A stretch of DNA of 64,000 bases from CBDBES01 sp965204465. GTDB lineage: Bacteria; Spirochaetota; Leptospiria; Turneriellales; CBDBES01. Shown here piece by piece: positions 26,595 through 34,527 of the stretch (position 1 is the first letter of the stretch; each line of letters begins with the position of its first letter). The position numbers and the translations under genes are program-made. Location: assembly GCA_965204465.1 (NCBI GenBank), contig OZ241995.1, forward strand, positions 1,054,001-1,118,000, written 5' to 3'. The notes beneath the pieces were generated by a model, which worked only from the letters and a program-made list of their open reading frames with translations, made no database searches and was not told where the DNA came from.

Positions 26595-28193
26595 ATGGTT
26601 TCTATAATTTACTTTCTTAGAAAAAAACTCCTTTTTATCTTTTTTGTTTCTTTCTTCATATATTGTGAAGAAGAACAACAAGAAGAAAAGCAACGTAGCG
26701 AAGAAAATACAAAAATTCTATATAAACAGGGAGAGGCAAATGTTCCAGATACGATAAATCTTAATGAGGAAACAAATACAGAATATTCATATACGATCGT
26801 ATTAGAGTCTAGTCCCCAAGAGGATGTTAAGATGGATATTTTTATTGAGAATAGGTCAATAAAAAATCCAGTTATTTCTCCGGATTCCATTACATTTAAT
26901 TCTTCTAATTGGGATACACCACAGAGCATCAAGATCACCCTGTCGGATGAAGAAATTGCTGTAAGGTCTATCATTTTGAGGCATCAGATCTCCACACAAG
27001 ATACATATTATCAGGCTATTTTAGGCCGCTTGATCACTCTAAACATAGAAAATGGTGATCCTCCAAACGTTTTATTAAGCAAAGCAGATAATACCCCTTT
27101 TATGAGATCCGCTACTCTTATAGAAAATGGAGAGGTTAACTATGCAATAGCTATCAATACAGTACCCACTGCAAATGTAACCATTACCGTCAGTTTACCT
27201 GACCCCGCCCCCAATAATTTAAGAATAACTTCAGGTGCCCAATCGGTAACAGGTTCAGATGCTTCCGTTATTCTTACCTTTACCTCCGGTAACTGGCATA
27301 TGGCCCAACCCATTATACTCACTCTGACTTCTGATCGTATGGATACAACATACGCATCAGAGGGTTACCGCATTAGCCATAGAGTCTCTACCACAGACCC
27401 TGAATATGAAAATATCATGCTCAATGACATTACATTAATGCTAGAAGATGATACTGATCCAGGCATTTTATTAAACAAAGCAGACAATACCCCTTTTGAC
27501 GGAACCGCTACTCTTATGGAAAATGGAGAGACATTTAACTATAAAATAGTCTTAAATACTCAACCCACTGCAAATGTAATCATTACCATTAGTTTACCTA
27601 CCTCCGCCCCCGATAATTTAGGAATAAACTCAGGGGCCCAATCGGTAACAGGTTCAGATGCTTCTGTTATTCTTACCTTTACCTCCGGTAACTGGGGTAT
27701 GGCCCAACCCATTACACTCACTCTGGCTTCTGATAGTATGGATACAACATACGCATCACAGGGTTACGGTATTACCCATGAAGTCTCTAGTACTGATTCT
27801 GAATATGAAAGTATCACACTCAATGATATTACATTAATGCTAGAAGAAGAATCCGCAAAAGTCAATAAATCGGGTACTTTTATAAACGCCAATGGATATA
27901 GTGTCAGAGGTTCTGCTTCTATTATCATGGAAAATGAAGGCCATTATGTTCTATTGGGGGATGATTTCGAAAGCGGCAGCGGCGGTGGTCTGAATCTAGA
28001 TGTATATCTTACTAAAGGGCCTGCCGTCCGGAACATACAGGATTTCATAAATTTGGGAGATCTAAAGAGTACAGTAGGCCAACAAAGCTATAGTATACCA
28101 GCAGCTGTAGACATATCCCAATATACTCATGTGGTGATCTACTGCGTAGCGGTAAGCGGAGCCTTTGGAATTGCCGAATTAAATGCTCCATAA
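26595..28193 (+). CDS. Lipoprotein with two tandem repeats and a C-terminal DM13 domain
   Basis: 532 residues. The signal peptide ends in a lipobox (FFIYC), then a Glu/Gln-rich linker. Three Calx-beta/Ig-like units follow: a diverged one (about 45-150) and two near-identical ones (about 157-285 and 290-415). The latter are marked by KADNTPF, GAQSVTGSDASVILTFTSGNW, and an ISHRVSTTD or ITHEVSSTD end. The C-terminus (about 420-532) has the DM13 pattern: SGTFINANGYSVRGSASI, VLLGDDFESG, LDVYLTKGP, YSIPAAVDISQYTHVVIYC and FGIAEL. DM13 domains are proposed redox or electron-transfer modules, with a Cys here in VVIYCVAV. Probably a surface or periplasmic protein. Confidence 0.8.
   Translation: MVSIIYFLRKKLLFIFFVSFFIYCEEEQQEEKQRSEENTKILYKQGEANVPDTINLNEETNTEYSYTIVLESSPQEDVKMDIFIENRSIKNPVISPDSITFNSSNWDTPQSIKITLSDEEIAVRSIILRHQISTQDTYYQAILGRLITLNIENGDPPNVLLSKADNTPFMRSATLIENGEVNYAIAINTVPTANVTITVSLPDPAPNNLRITSGAQSVTGSDASVILTFTSGNWHMAQPIILTLTSDRMDTTYASEGYRISHRVSTTDPEYENIMLNDITLMLEDDTDPGILLNKADNTPFDGTATLMENGETFNYKIVLNTQPTANVIITISLPTSAPDNLGINSGAQSVTGSDASVILTFTSGNWGMAQPITLTLASDSMDTTYASQGYGITHEVSSTDSEYESITLNDITLMLEEESAKVNKSGTFINANGYSVRGSASIIMENEGHYVLLGDDFESGSGGGLNLDVYLTKGPAVRNIQDFINLGDLKSTVGQQSYSIPAAVDISQYTHVVIYCVAVSGAFGIAELNAP
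27065..27840 (+). repeat. Two tandem in-gene repeats of about 390 bp
   Basis: The repeat units begin near 27070 and 27464 with TTTTATTAAGCAAAGCAGA or its near copy TTTTATTAAACAAAGCAGA and stay close throughout. The unit is a multiple of three, so copy number can change without frameshift. It encodes a Calx-beta-like module. Confidence 0.8.
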
Positions 28194-28306
28194 GTTAATC
28201 AAGAAAAATATAAAAGTTATTGTAAATATGGCAAAACAATCTGCTTGACAGCTAGTTTTCTTATCGTGATTTGACTAATCATCTTTACCTTTGAAGCCAA
28301 AAAGCT

Positions 28307-28379
28307 GCCCACATAGCTCAGTTGGTAGAGCATTTCCATGGTAAGGAAAAGGTCACCGGTTCGAATCCGGTTGCGGGCT
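28307..28379 (+). tRNA. tRNA-Thr (anticodon GGT)
   Basis: 73 bases fold as a tRNA. The acceptor is GCCCACA with TGCGGGC (one A.C mismatch at pair 5). The D-arm is GCTC/GAGC. The anticodon stem is TTTCC/GGAAA with loop ATGGTAA (anticodon GGT), and the T-arm is ACCGG TTCGAAT CCGGT. No encoded CCA. A TTGACA at 28245-28250 may belong to its promoter. Confidence 0.9.
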
Positions 28380-28421
28380 AAAGATGATTGATCAGTTTCC
28401 CGGAGAAGTTAAAAATATGTT

Positions 28422-28492
28422 AGGGTGGTAGTTCAACGGTAGAACGGCGGCCTCCAAAGCTGTTAATGAGGGTTCGATTCCTTCCCGCCCTG
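28422..28492 (+). tRNA. tRNA-Trp (anticodon CCA)
   Basis: 71 bases. The acceptor is AGGGTGG with CCGCCCT (one T.G pair). The D-arm is GTTC/GAAC. The anticodon loop is CTCCAAA (CCA), with a G-T-rich stem GCGGC/GCTGT. The T-arm is GAGGG TTCGATT CCTTC. The tRNA-Trp-secE-nusG order is common in bacteria and supports the call. Confidence 0.9.
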
Positions 28493-28504
28493 ATTTTAAA
28501 TTGA

Positions 28505-28690
28505 ATGATGAAAAGAATATTTTTGTTTATTAAAGAAGCCAGAGAAGAACTCAGAAAAGTTACCTGGCCAACATGGGACGATATTACTCGCTCCACATTC
28601 GTGGTATTTGTAACTGTTTTAATATTTACTTTATTTATTTTCTCTCTGGATAATGTTTTAGATTATCTAGTAGATTGGTTTTTAACATGA
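28505..28690 (+). CDS. secE: Preprotein translocase subunit SecE
   Basis: 61 residues, the short single-helix bacterial form. An amphipathic start (FIKEAREELRKVTWP, with KVTWPT as the family hallmark) leads into one transmembrane helix (about 33-55). SecE clamps SecY in the inner-membrane protein channel. It sits 12 bp after tRNA-Trp, and its TGA overlaps the nusG start as ATGA. Confidence 0.93.
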   Translation: MMKRIFLFIKEAREELRKVTWPTWDDITRSTFVVFVTVLIFTLFIFSLDNVLDYLVDWFLT

Positions 28691-29226
28691 TGTCAAAACA
28701 ATGGTATGTAATATGTACTCTATCTTCACATGAAGACAAGGTTAAGCAGCTTATAGAAAAAGAAAAGCAAAAATGGCCTGATAAAGATAGAATTGGGCAG
28801 ATCAAGGTACCCACTCTTGAAATGGCAGAGTTAAGAGGCGGCAAAAAAAGGATCGTAAAGAAAAAATTTATGCCCGGATATGTTTTCATTGAATTAAATT
28901 TAACGGATGAACTGTATAGAAAGATCAAGGTATTACCCGGTATTATGAATTTTGTTAGCTCAGGGAGAGAGCCTCAGGTATTATCAGAAGAAGACATCCA
29001 AAATCTATTTACAGAGATGGGTGAAGTCAAAAAAAAGGAAAAAATGGCTCCTCGTATTCTTTTTTCCGAAGGAGAAGTGGTTAAAATATTAGAAGGCCCC
29101 TTCGCTAATTTTCATGGTGTAATCCAGGAAGTAAATTCAGAAAAAGGAAAGGTACGGGTTATGGTAGAGATATTTGGTAGATCCACTTCTGTAGAACTGG
29201 ATTATTTACAGGTAGGTAAAAGTTAA
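28687..29226 (+). CDS. nusG: Transcription elongation/antitermination factor NusG
   Basis: About 179 residues from ATG 28687. The N-terminal NGN domain has KQWYVICTLSSHEDKV, KKFMPGYVFIEL and GIMNFVSSG. The C-terminal KOW domain has EGEVVKILEGPFANFHGVIQEVN. NusG binds the RNA polymerase clamp and couples transcription to Rho and the ribosome. ATG 28687 is preferred over 28675 because it gives an ATGA overlap with secE and the usual N-terminus. In most bacteria rplK follows; here rpmC starts 67 bp downstream. Confidence 0.95.
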   Translation: MMSKQWYVICTLSSHEDKVKQLIEKEKQKWPDKDRIGQIKVPTLEMAELRGGKKRIVKKKFMPGYVFIELNLTDELYRKIKVLPGIMNFVSSGREPQVLSEEDIQNLFTEMGEVKKKEKMAPRILFSEGEVVKILEGPFANFHGVIQEVNSEKGKVRVMVEIFGRSTSVELDYLQVGKS

Positions 29227-29293
29227 ATAAAATAGAATTTTGTATTGTCAGCCTGAATAAATAAAGAAGAATGACTCTTAATAAGGTATTTTA

Positions 29294-29647
29294 ATGGGAT
29301 TATTAAAAGGTAAAGGCTCTGGTTTTTTTTCAAAAAAACGTGATCGTGATAATGACAAAGAAAAACAATTTGGGCCCAAAAAATTCACGAAAGAAGCTTC
29401 AAAAGAAAAAAAAGAAGTTAAGAAAAAAGAGCCTATAAAAGTCAGTAAAGTACCTAAGATCACAGGGTGGAATGATTTAAGTATTAAAGAATTAAATGAA
29501 TTATATGAAAATATGAAAAGAGAATTACAGGATCTTCGATTTCAATTGGCGATCAGTAAAATACCGAATATTCGTAGGATCAGGCAATTGAAAAGAGATA
29601 TCGCCAGAGCTCTTACTTATAAAAATCAGAAGTCAAAGGCATCATAA
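29294..29647 (+). CDS. rpmC: 50S ribosomal protein L29 (uL29) with N-terminal extension
   Basis: 117 residues against about 65 in most bacteria. The L29 core is the C-terminal half: LSIKELNELYENMKRELQDL, LRFQLAIS, and IRRIRQLKRDIARALT. The first 50 residues are a Lys/Glu-rich low-complexity extension. uL29 sits at the polypeptide exit tunnel. It is normally preceded by rplP, which is missing here, along with the whole upstream S10 half. Confidence 0.88.
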   Translation: MGLLKGKGSGFFSKKRDRDNDKEKQFGPKKFTKEASKEKKEVKKKEPIKVSKVPKITGWNDLSIKELNELYENMKRELQDLRFQLAISKIPNIRRIRQLKRDIARALTYKNQKSKAS

Positions 29648-29654
29648 ACCAATC

Positions 29655-30014
29655 ATGTCAGAAATTGAATCTAATAATAACAAATCTGAAGCAGATCAAG
29701 ATACTCAGAATGTGCAAAAAGCCATTCCAACTGATTCACAAGATAAAAACACCTCTGTGGATCAACCAAAAACAAAAAAAAAAGGCAAGATATTAAAAGG
29801 GATCGTATCTTCTGACAAACCTGATAAGACTATAATTGTGAAAATAGAATATCAGAAAAAAGACAGGCATTTTAAAAAAACTCTTAGAAAGAGTAAAAAA
29901 ATTATGGCCCATGATGAAAAAAATAAAGCCAAACAAGGTAACCTGGTTAAAATACAGGAATCTCGTCCCATTTCTAAGAATAAATACTTTGAGCTGATCG
30001 AGATAGTTTCATAG
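29655..30014 (+). CDS. rpsQ: 30S ribosomal protein S17 (uS17) with N-terminal extension
   Basis: 119 residues. The S17 core starts at about residue 43 (KGKILKGIVSSDKPDKTIIVKIEY) and ends with VKIQESRPISKNKYFELIEIV. The first 40 residues, rich in Asn, Asp, Gln and Lys, are an extension absent from most S17 proteins. uS17 binds 16S rRNA early in assembly. Seven bases after rpmC. Confidence 0.92.
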   Translation: MSEIESNNNKSEADQDTQNVQKAIPTDSQDKNTSVDQPKTKKKGKILKGIVSSDKPDKTIIVKIEYQKKDRHFKKTLRKSKKIMAHDEKNKAKQGNLVKIQESRPISKNKYFELIEIVS

Positions 30015-30029
30015 AAAAAAGGATATTAA

Positions 30030-30422
30030 ATGATACAGATGCAGTCTATGTTGAATGTGGCCGATAACTCTGGAGCGAAAAAAGTTCAAATGATTAAGGT
30101 AATTGGCGGATCCGGGAAAAAAATTGCCAGAATCGGAGACCTGATCATGGTTGCCGTAAAGTCAGCTAACCCTGCTTATGCTTTAAAAGACTCGAGTGGT
30201 AAGAAAGATCATAAGAAAGCTGTTTCCAGAGCAATTGTCGTTCGCACTAAAAAAGAGATCAGGCGCCCTGATGGAAGTTATATACGCTTTGATGAGAATG
30301 CATGCGCTTTGGTGGATGCTCAAGGCATCCCTAAGGGTACCCGGATATTTGGTCCGGTTGCCAGAGAACTGAGAGATAAAAAATATATGAAAATTGTATC
30401 ATTGGCGCCGGAAGTGTTATAA
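30030..30422 (+). CDS. rplN: 50S ribosomal protein L14 (uL14)
   Basis: 130 residues. Clear L14: MIQMQSMLNVADNSGAKKVQ, ACALVDAQGIPKGTRIFGPV and AREL near the end. It is a few residues longer than the usual 122 because of a Lys/Ser insertion (SSGKKDHKK) in the middle loop. It contacts 16S rRNA at the subunit interface. Confidence 0.95.
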   Translation: MIQMQSMLNVADNSGAKKVQMIKVIGGSGKKIARIGDLIMVAVKSANPAYALKDSSGKKDHKKAVSRAIVVRTKKEIRRPDGSYIRFDENACALVDAQGIPKGTRIFGPVARELRDKKYMKIVSLAPEVL

Positions 30423-30424
30423 TT

Positions 30425-30772
30425 ATGGGTCTTAAACAAAAAAAAAAGGCAAAAAAGGTCATGAAAACACGCTTAAAAGAAGGTGATGAAGTTGTGGTTA
30501 TCTCAGGAAAAGCCAAAGGAAGTAAAGGAAGACTTTTAAGGATACAAAATAATAGGGTATGGGTTCAGGGGGCTAATTTTAGACTCAGAGCTACCCCACC
30601 CTCCCAAGAAAATCCAAAAGGTGGTTTCATGGAAATTGAGTCATCTATGCATATTACTAATATACAATTATTGGATCCTAAATCAAAAAAAGGGAGTCGT
30701 ATTGCATATTCTAAAAATAAAGAAGGGAAAAAAGTAAGAGTTTCTGTTACTTCCGGGAAAGTGATTGAATAA
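30425..30772 (+). CDS. rplX: 50S ribosomal protein L24 (uL24)
   Basis: 115 residues with the KOW motif (EGDEVVVISGKAKGSKGRLL), then GGFMEIESSMHITNIQLLDP and a C-terminal SRIAYSKNKEGKKVRVS. uL24 starts 50S assembly. It begins two bases after the rplN stop. Confidence 0.95.
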   Translation: MGLKQKKKAKKVMKTRLKEGDEVVVISGKAKGSKGRLLRIQNNRVWVQGANFRLRATPPSQENPKGGFMEIESSMHITNIQLLDPKSKKGSRIAYSKNKEGKKVRVSVTSGKVIE

Positions 30773-30801
30773 ATTTAAAGAATAGAATTTCAGGTATAAT
30801 A

Positions 30802-31377
30802 ATGGTAAAACAAAAGAATTCAAAATTAGAGTATCATTCTAAATTCCAAAGAGATTATTACAATATCTATAGAGAAGAGTTAAAAAAAGAATTAGAGCTT
30901 TCTTCCATCATGGAAGTTCCTATTTTGAAAAAAATCGTTGTGAGTTCGGGCATTGGTGAAGCGGTCAAGAACCCTAAAATCATAGATAATGTTATGCAAG
31001 ATATTGCACTGATCACAGGACAGACAGCTGTAAAGAGAAATTCCAGGAAATCCATTGCTGGTTTTAAGATCAGAGAAGGAATGGTCATTGGAGTAATGGT
31101 GACTTTACGCAGAAGAAGAATGTACGAGTTTTTAGAAAGGCTGGTGCATATTGATCTTCCCAGGGTTAGAGATTTTAATGGCGTTAGCCTTAAATCATTT
31201 GATCAGCAAGGCAATTATACGATTGGTATCAAAGAACAGATCACTTTCCCAGAGATCAACTTCGATAAAGTTGATAGTATCAGAGGATTGAATATTACTT
31301 TGGTGATCCAGTCTAAAAGAACGGAACACTCGATCAAACTATTACAAAAGTTTCAATTTCCTTTAAAGAAAAAATAA
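30802..31377 (+). CDS. rplE: 50S ribosomal protein L5 (uL5)
   Basis: 191 residues. L5 blocks are MEVPILKKIVVSSGIGEA, ITGQTAVKRNSRKSIAGFKIREG, RMYEFLERLVHIDLPRVRDF and NYTIGIKEQITFPEI. It binds 5S rRNA in the central protuberance. The N-terminal 12 residues are slightly longer than usual. Confidence 0.95.
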   Translation: MVKQKNSKLEYHSKFQRDYYNIYREELKKELELSSIMEVPILKKIVVSSGIGEAVKNPKIIDNVMQDIALITGQTAVKRNSRKSIAGFKIREGMVIGVMVTLRRRRMYEFLERLVHIDLPRVRDFNGVSLKSFDQQGNYTIGIKEQITFPEINFDKVDSIRGLNITLVIQSKRTEHSIKLLQKFQFPLKKK

Positions 31378-31444
31378 AAAATGAAAAGATGAAATTTCTA
31401 AATTTGAATGATGATCTACTATGTATAAATGGAGTTTATAAAAT

Positions 31445-31630
31445 ATGGCCAAAAAAGCACTAATTGAGAAGCAGAAGAACCCATTTAAATTTTCTGTCAG
31501 AAACTACAATCGTTGCGCTCTATGCGGTAGGCCAAGAGCATATATGCGGCGTTTCGGGATGTGTCGTATTTGTTTTAGAGAAATGGCTTCCAAGGGAATG
31601 ATCCCCGGAGTATCTAAGTCTTCTTGGTGA
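31445..31630 (+). CDS. rpsN: 30S ribosomal protein S14, zinc type (uS14)
   Basis: 61 residues with a four-Cys zinc site, CALCGRPRAYMRRFGMCRIC, which marks the short C+ form. uS14 is in the 30S head. 67 bp after rplE and 15 bp before rpsH. Confidence 0.94.
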   Translation: MAKKALIEKQKNPFKFSVRNYNRCALCGRPRAYMRRFGMCRICFREMASKGMIPGVSKSSW

Positions 31631-31645
31631 TCTATATAAGGTTTT

Positions 31646-32041
31646 ATGAGTTTATCTGATCCAGTCGCAGACTTTCTTACAAAAATCCGAAATGCTTCCA
31701 TGGCGCAGCATCAGAATATATATTGCACTACAAGCTATCTATTGGATCAGATCATTAAAATATTGAAAAAAGAAGGTTTTATCCGCAATTATTCATATAC
31801 AAAAAACAAATTGATCCCTGAAATGAAAATTGATCTTAAATATTATAAAAATAAACCAGTGATCAGAGGGATTACTCGTGTATCAAAACCAGGCAGAAGA
31901 GTATATCTCAAGTGGAAAAATATTCCTTCTACTTTAAATAATATTGGCATTGGCATATTATCTACTCCTAAAGGAGTAATATCTGCAAAAGAAGCAAAGT
32001 ATCAGCATGTTGGAGGCGAATTTATTTGCAAGGTATGGTGA
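31646..32041 (+). CDS. rpsH: 30S ribosomal protein S8 (uS8)
   Basis: 131 residues. SDPVADFLTKIRNASMAQ opens the protein and GIGILSTPKGVISAKEAK then GGEFICKVW close it, as in all S8. It binds the central domain of 16S rRNA and represses spc-type operons in several bacteria; autoregulation here is not visible. Confidence 0.95.
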   Translation: MSLSDPVADFLTKIRNASMAQHQNIYCTTSYLLDQIIKILKKEGFIRNYSYTKNKLIPEMKIDLKYYKNKPVIRGITRVSKPGRRVYLKWKNIPSTLNNIGIGILSTPKGVISAKEAKYQHVGGEFICKVW

Positions 32042-32047
32042 ATCTAT

Positions 32048-32587
32048 ATGTCTAGAATTGGAAATGCGATCATTGACTTACCATCTGGAATAGAATTGAA
32101 AGTCAATCCTAATTCTATAGATGTAAAAGGGCCGAAAGGCTCCCTAGCTGTCCCTTTGTTTGATGGCATACAAGTCAATATAAAGGACAATAAAGTTTCT
32201 ATAAAAAGATCAAATGATGTAAAAGATCTCAAAGCAAAACATGGTTTGGTAAGGGCATTACTGGCAAATTGTATCCAGGGCACCCACGAAGGTTTTCGCA
32301 AGATACTGATCATGGAAGGAGTTGGATACAGGGCAAATAAAAAAGGTAAACAGCTGATATTGTCTTTAGGATATTCTCATGATACAACTTATGATGAACC
32401 AGAGGATATCCACATTGAAGTTGAGGAATCAGTAAAAATTATTATATCCGGAATAGACAAGCAAAGAGTAGGAGAAGTGGCAGCCCAGATACGTAAATTA
32501 AGAAAACCAGAACCATATAAAGGGAAGGGCATTCATTATGAAGGTGAAAAGATCAGGAGAAAGGCAGGTAAAGTAGGCAAGAAATAA
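32048..32587 (+). CDS. rplF: 50S ribosomal protein L6 (uL6)
   Basis: 179 residues, the standard length. It has MSRIGNAIIDLPSGIELKV, then the two L6 repeats and the end signature PEPYKGKGIHYEGEKIRRKAGK. It lies near the GTPase-associated centre. Seven bases after rpsH. Confidence 0.96.
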   Translation: MSRIGNAIIDLPSGIELKVNPNSIDVKGPKGSLAVPLFDGIQVNIKDNKVSIKRSNDVKDLKAKHGLVRALLANCIQGTHEGFRKILIMEGVGYRANKKGKQLILSLGYSHDTTYDEPEDIHIEVEESVKIIISGIDKQRVGEVAAQIRKLRKPEPYKGKGIHYEGEKIRRKAGKVGKK

Positions 32588-32592
32588 GAGTC

Positions 32593-32970
32593 ATGATGCT
32601 TAAGCAAGATACATCATTAAAAGAAAGGCGAAAAAATAGAACTCGTCATAAATTAAAAGAGTCAAATCGTAATTATTATAAAAGGATTTATTTCATGGTT
32701 TCTAATAAACATATGTACGCCCAATTTATAGATGATCATTCGGGTAAAACCCTTACAGCAGCTTCTACTTTAGATGCAACTATTCGTAAGGCTAATGGAT
32801 CTCTTAAAAACAGGGAAAATGTGCAGAAATTAGCAGACCTTTTTTATAAAAAAGTGTCTCCTCTCATCAAGAAAAAAGAGTCTTTGGTATTTGATCGTGG
32901 TAGTAATCTTTACCATGGGAAGGTTAAAGTTTTCGCAGAGAATCTCAGGGAAAAAGGGTTAAATTTTTAG
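32593..32970 (+). CDS. rplR: 50S ribosomal protein L18 (uL18)
   Basis: 125 residues. It has SNKHMYAQFIDDHSGKTL, an AASTLDATIRK-like block, and the end VFDRGSNLYHGKVKVFAENLREKGLNF. It binds 5S rRNA with L5. A second ATG (32596) is an equally good start. Confidence 0.94.
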   Translation: MMLKQDTSLKERRKNRTRHKLKESNRNYYKRIYFMVSNKHMYAQFIDDHSGKTLTAASTLDATIRKANGSLKNRENVQKLADLFYKKVSPLIKKKESLVFDRGSNLYHGKVKVFAENLREKGLNF

Positions 32971-32976
32971 GTATAG

Positions 32977-33768
32977 ATGGATACATTAGAACAAAATAAA
33001 AATAATTCTTATATTCCTGATTCCAATGAAATGGAATTATTTGAAAGAGTTGTGAAGATGGCAAGAGTGGCAAAGGTCGTAAAAGGAGGACGTCGTTTTT
33101 CTTTCAATGCCCTTACCGTGGTAGGGGATATGAAATCCTATGTAGGACTTGGCTTTGGAAAGGCAAAAGAAATACCAGAGGCAATCCGCAAAAGCATAGA
33201 AAATGGTAAAAAAAACCTGATAAAAGTAAAAAAACAAGACACTACAATTCCCCATAAGGTAATTGGGAAATATAAATCAGCTAAAGTACTATTAAGGCCA
33301 AGCACTCCCGGTACAGGGATTATTGCGGGAGAAGCCGTCAGAGCAATTGTTGAATTGGGAGGCATCCAGGATATATTAACAAAGAGATTTGGTTCCTCTA
33401 ATAAGTTAAATATTGTAAAAGCCACTTTAGATGCCCTTGATCAATTAAGTACCCCCCAAGAAGCCAAAGAAAGAAGAGGTATCTCTCTTTCAAATTTGTT
33501 TGGGCCGTATAGCAAAGCCAGAAGAGACCAAAAATTGTCAGAGGCGAAAATATTATCTAAAGAAGATTCTTTAGAAGAAAAAGTGGATAGTGAGGAAACA
33601 AAAAAAACAGAAGAAACCTCAACCTCCATAACAGCACCAGATGAACCTAAAAAAGAGGAAGAAGCAAAAATAGATGCGTCATCAAATACAGAAAAAGAAG
33701 AATCTGTATCTGATCCAAAAGAGGCAGAAACAGACACAGTAAATGAAGAACCAAATGAAAAAAATTAA
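32977..33768 (+). CDS. rpsE: 30S ribosomal protein S5 (uS5) with acidic C-terminal extension
   Basis: 263 residues against about 165 usually. The core (about 20-185) has VVKMARVAKVVKGGRRFSF, YVGLGFGKAKEIPEAIRK, PSTPGTGIIAGEAVRAI and KATLDALDQL. After about residue 190 comes an extension rich in Glu, Lys, Ser and Thr, probably disordered. S5 is a fidelity protein at the mRNA entry. The rpmD start lies inside the 3' end. Confidence 0.93.
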   Translation: MDTLEQNKNNSYIPDSNEMELFERVVKMARVAKVVKGGRRFSFNALTVVGDMKSYVGLGFGKAKEIPEAIRKSIENGKKNLIKVKKQDTTIPHKVIGKYKSAKVLLRPSTPGTGIIAGEAVRAIVELGGIQDILTKRFGSSNKLNIVKATLDALDQLSTPQEAKERRGISLSNLFGPYSKARRDQKLSEAKILSKEDSLEEKVDSEETKKTEETSTSITAPDEPKKEEEAKIDASSNTEKEESVSDPKEAETDTVNEEPNEKN

Positions 33769-33937
33769 AGTTACTCAGATACGTAGTCAGATCGGAAGGA
33801 TCAAGAAGCATAAAGATACACTAGAGGGTCTTGGTTTAAGACGCATCGGACAGAGTAGAGAACATAAGCTAACTCCTCAATTAAAAGGAATGTTAGATAA
33901 AGTAAATTATTTGGTTAGTGTAGAAGAAATAAAATGA
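33755..33937 (+). CDS. rpmD: 50S ribosomal protein L30 (uL30)
   Basis: 60 residues from ATG 33755: MKKIKVTQIRSQIGR, then LEGLGLRRIGQSREH, the L30 hallmark. An in-frame ATG at 33743 would add four residues but ATG 33755 gives the usual N-terminus. It overlaps the rpsE stop by 14 bases and the rplO ATG by 4. Confidence 0.93.
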   Translation: MKKIKVTQIRSQIGRIKKHKDTLEGLGLRRIGQSREHKLTPQLKGMLDKVNYLVSVEEIK

Positions 33938-34506
33938 ATAACTTGCATCCTAATAAAAAAGCTAGGAGAAACAGAAAAAGATTGGGCAGGGGTATAGGTT
34001 CTTGTTTGGGAGGAACTTCTGGCAGAGGAACAAAGGGGCAAAGATCCAGGAGCAGTGCAGTCATTCCAGCTTGGTTTGAAGGAGGCCAAACTCCTTTATA
34101 CAGAAGAGTTCCCAAGAGAGGTTTCACTAATATATTTCGACAAGAATGGAATATTTTAAATATAGAGAATTTAATTTCCGCCCTGGAGAAAATAGGCAAT
34201 AATAAAGAAATACTCTTAAAGGATATTTCCAAGTCAGGCATTGTAAATAAAAAAAAGTTGCCTGTTAAACTATTAGCGGGGTCGGTAGAATCAAAAGAAT
34301 TGGATATTCAAAAATTAAAAGGTAAGACTATATCTATCAATTATGCGAGTAAAAAAGCAACAGAACTTGTAAAATCGGCTGGTGGAACATTAAAAATAGA
34401 ACCATATAAAAAGAAAAAATTCAAAAAAGGAATGTCAGTTTCAGATCCATCCACCGCTAAAAATCCCTCAGAGGTAAGGAAAGAAAGTAAATCTAAATCA
34501 AAATAG
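33934..34506 (+). CDS. rplO: 50S ribosomal protein L15 (uL15)
   Basis: 190 residues. The glycine-rich start is RLGRGIGSCLGGTSGRGTKG then RRVPKRGFTN. The C-terminal domain has KLLAGSVESKELDIQ. The last 30 residues are a Lys/Ser-rich extension. ATG overlaps the rpmD stop (ATGA). Confidence 0.94.
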   Translation: MNNLHPNKKARRNRKRLGRGIGSCLGGTSGRGTKGQRSRSSAVIPAWFEGGQTPLYRRVPKRGFTNIFRQEWNILNIENLISALEKIGNNKEILLKDISKSGIVNKKKLPVKLLAGSVESKELDIQKLKGKTISINYASKKATELVKSAGGTLKIEPYKKKKFKKGMSVSDPSTAKNPSEVRKESKSKSK

Positions 34507-34527
34507 GCATACGAGAAAGAATTTTTT

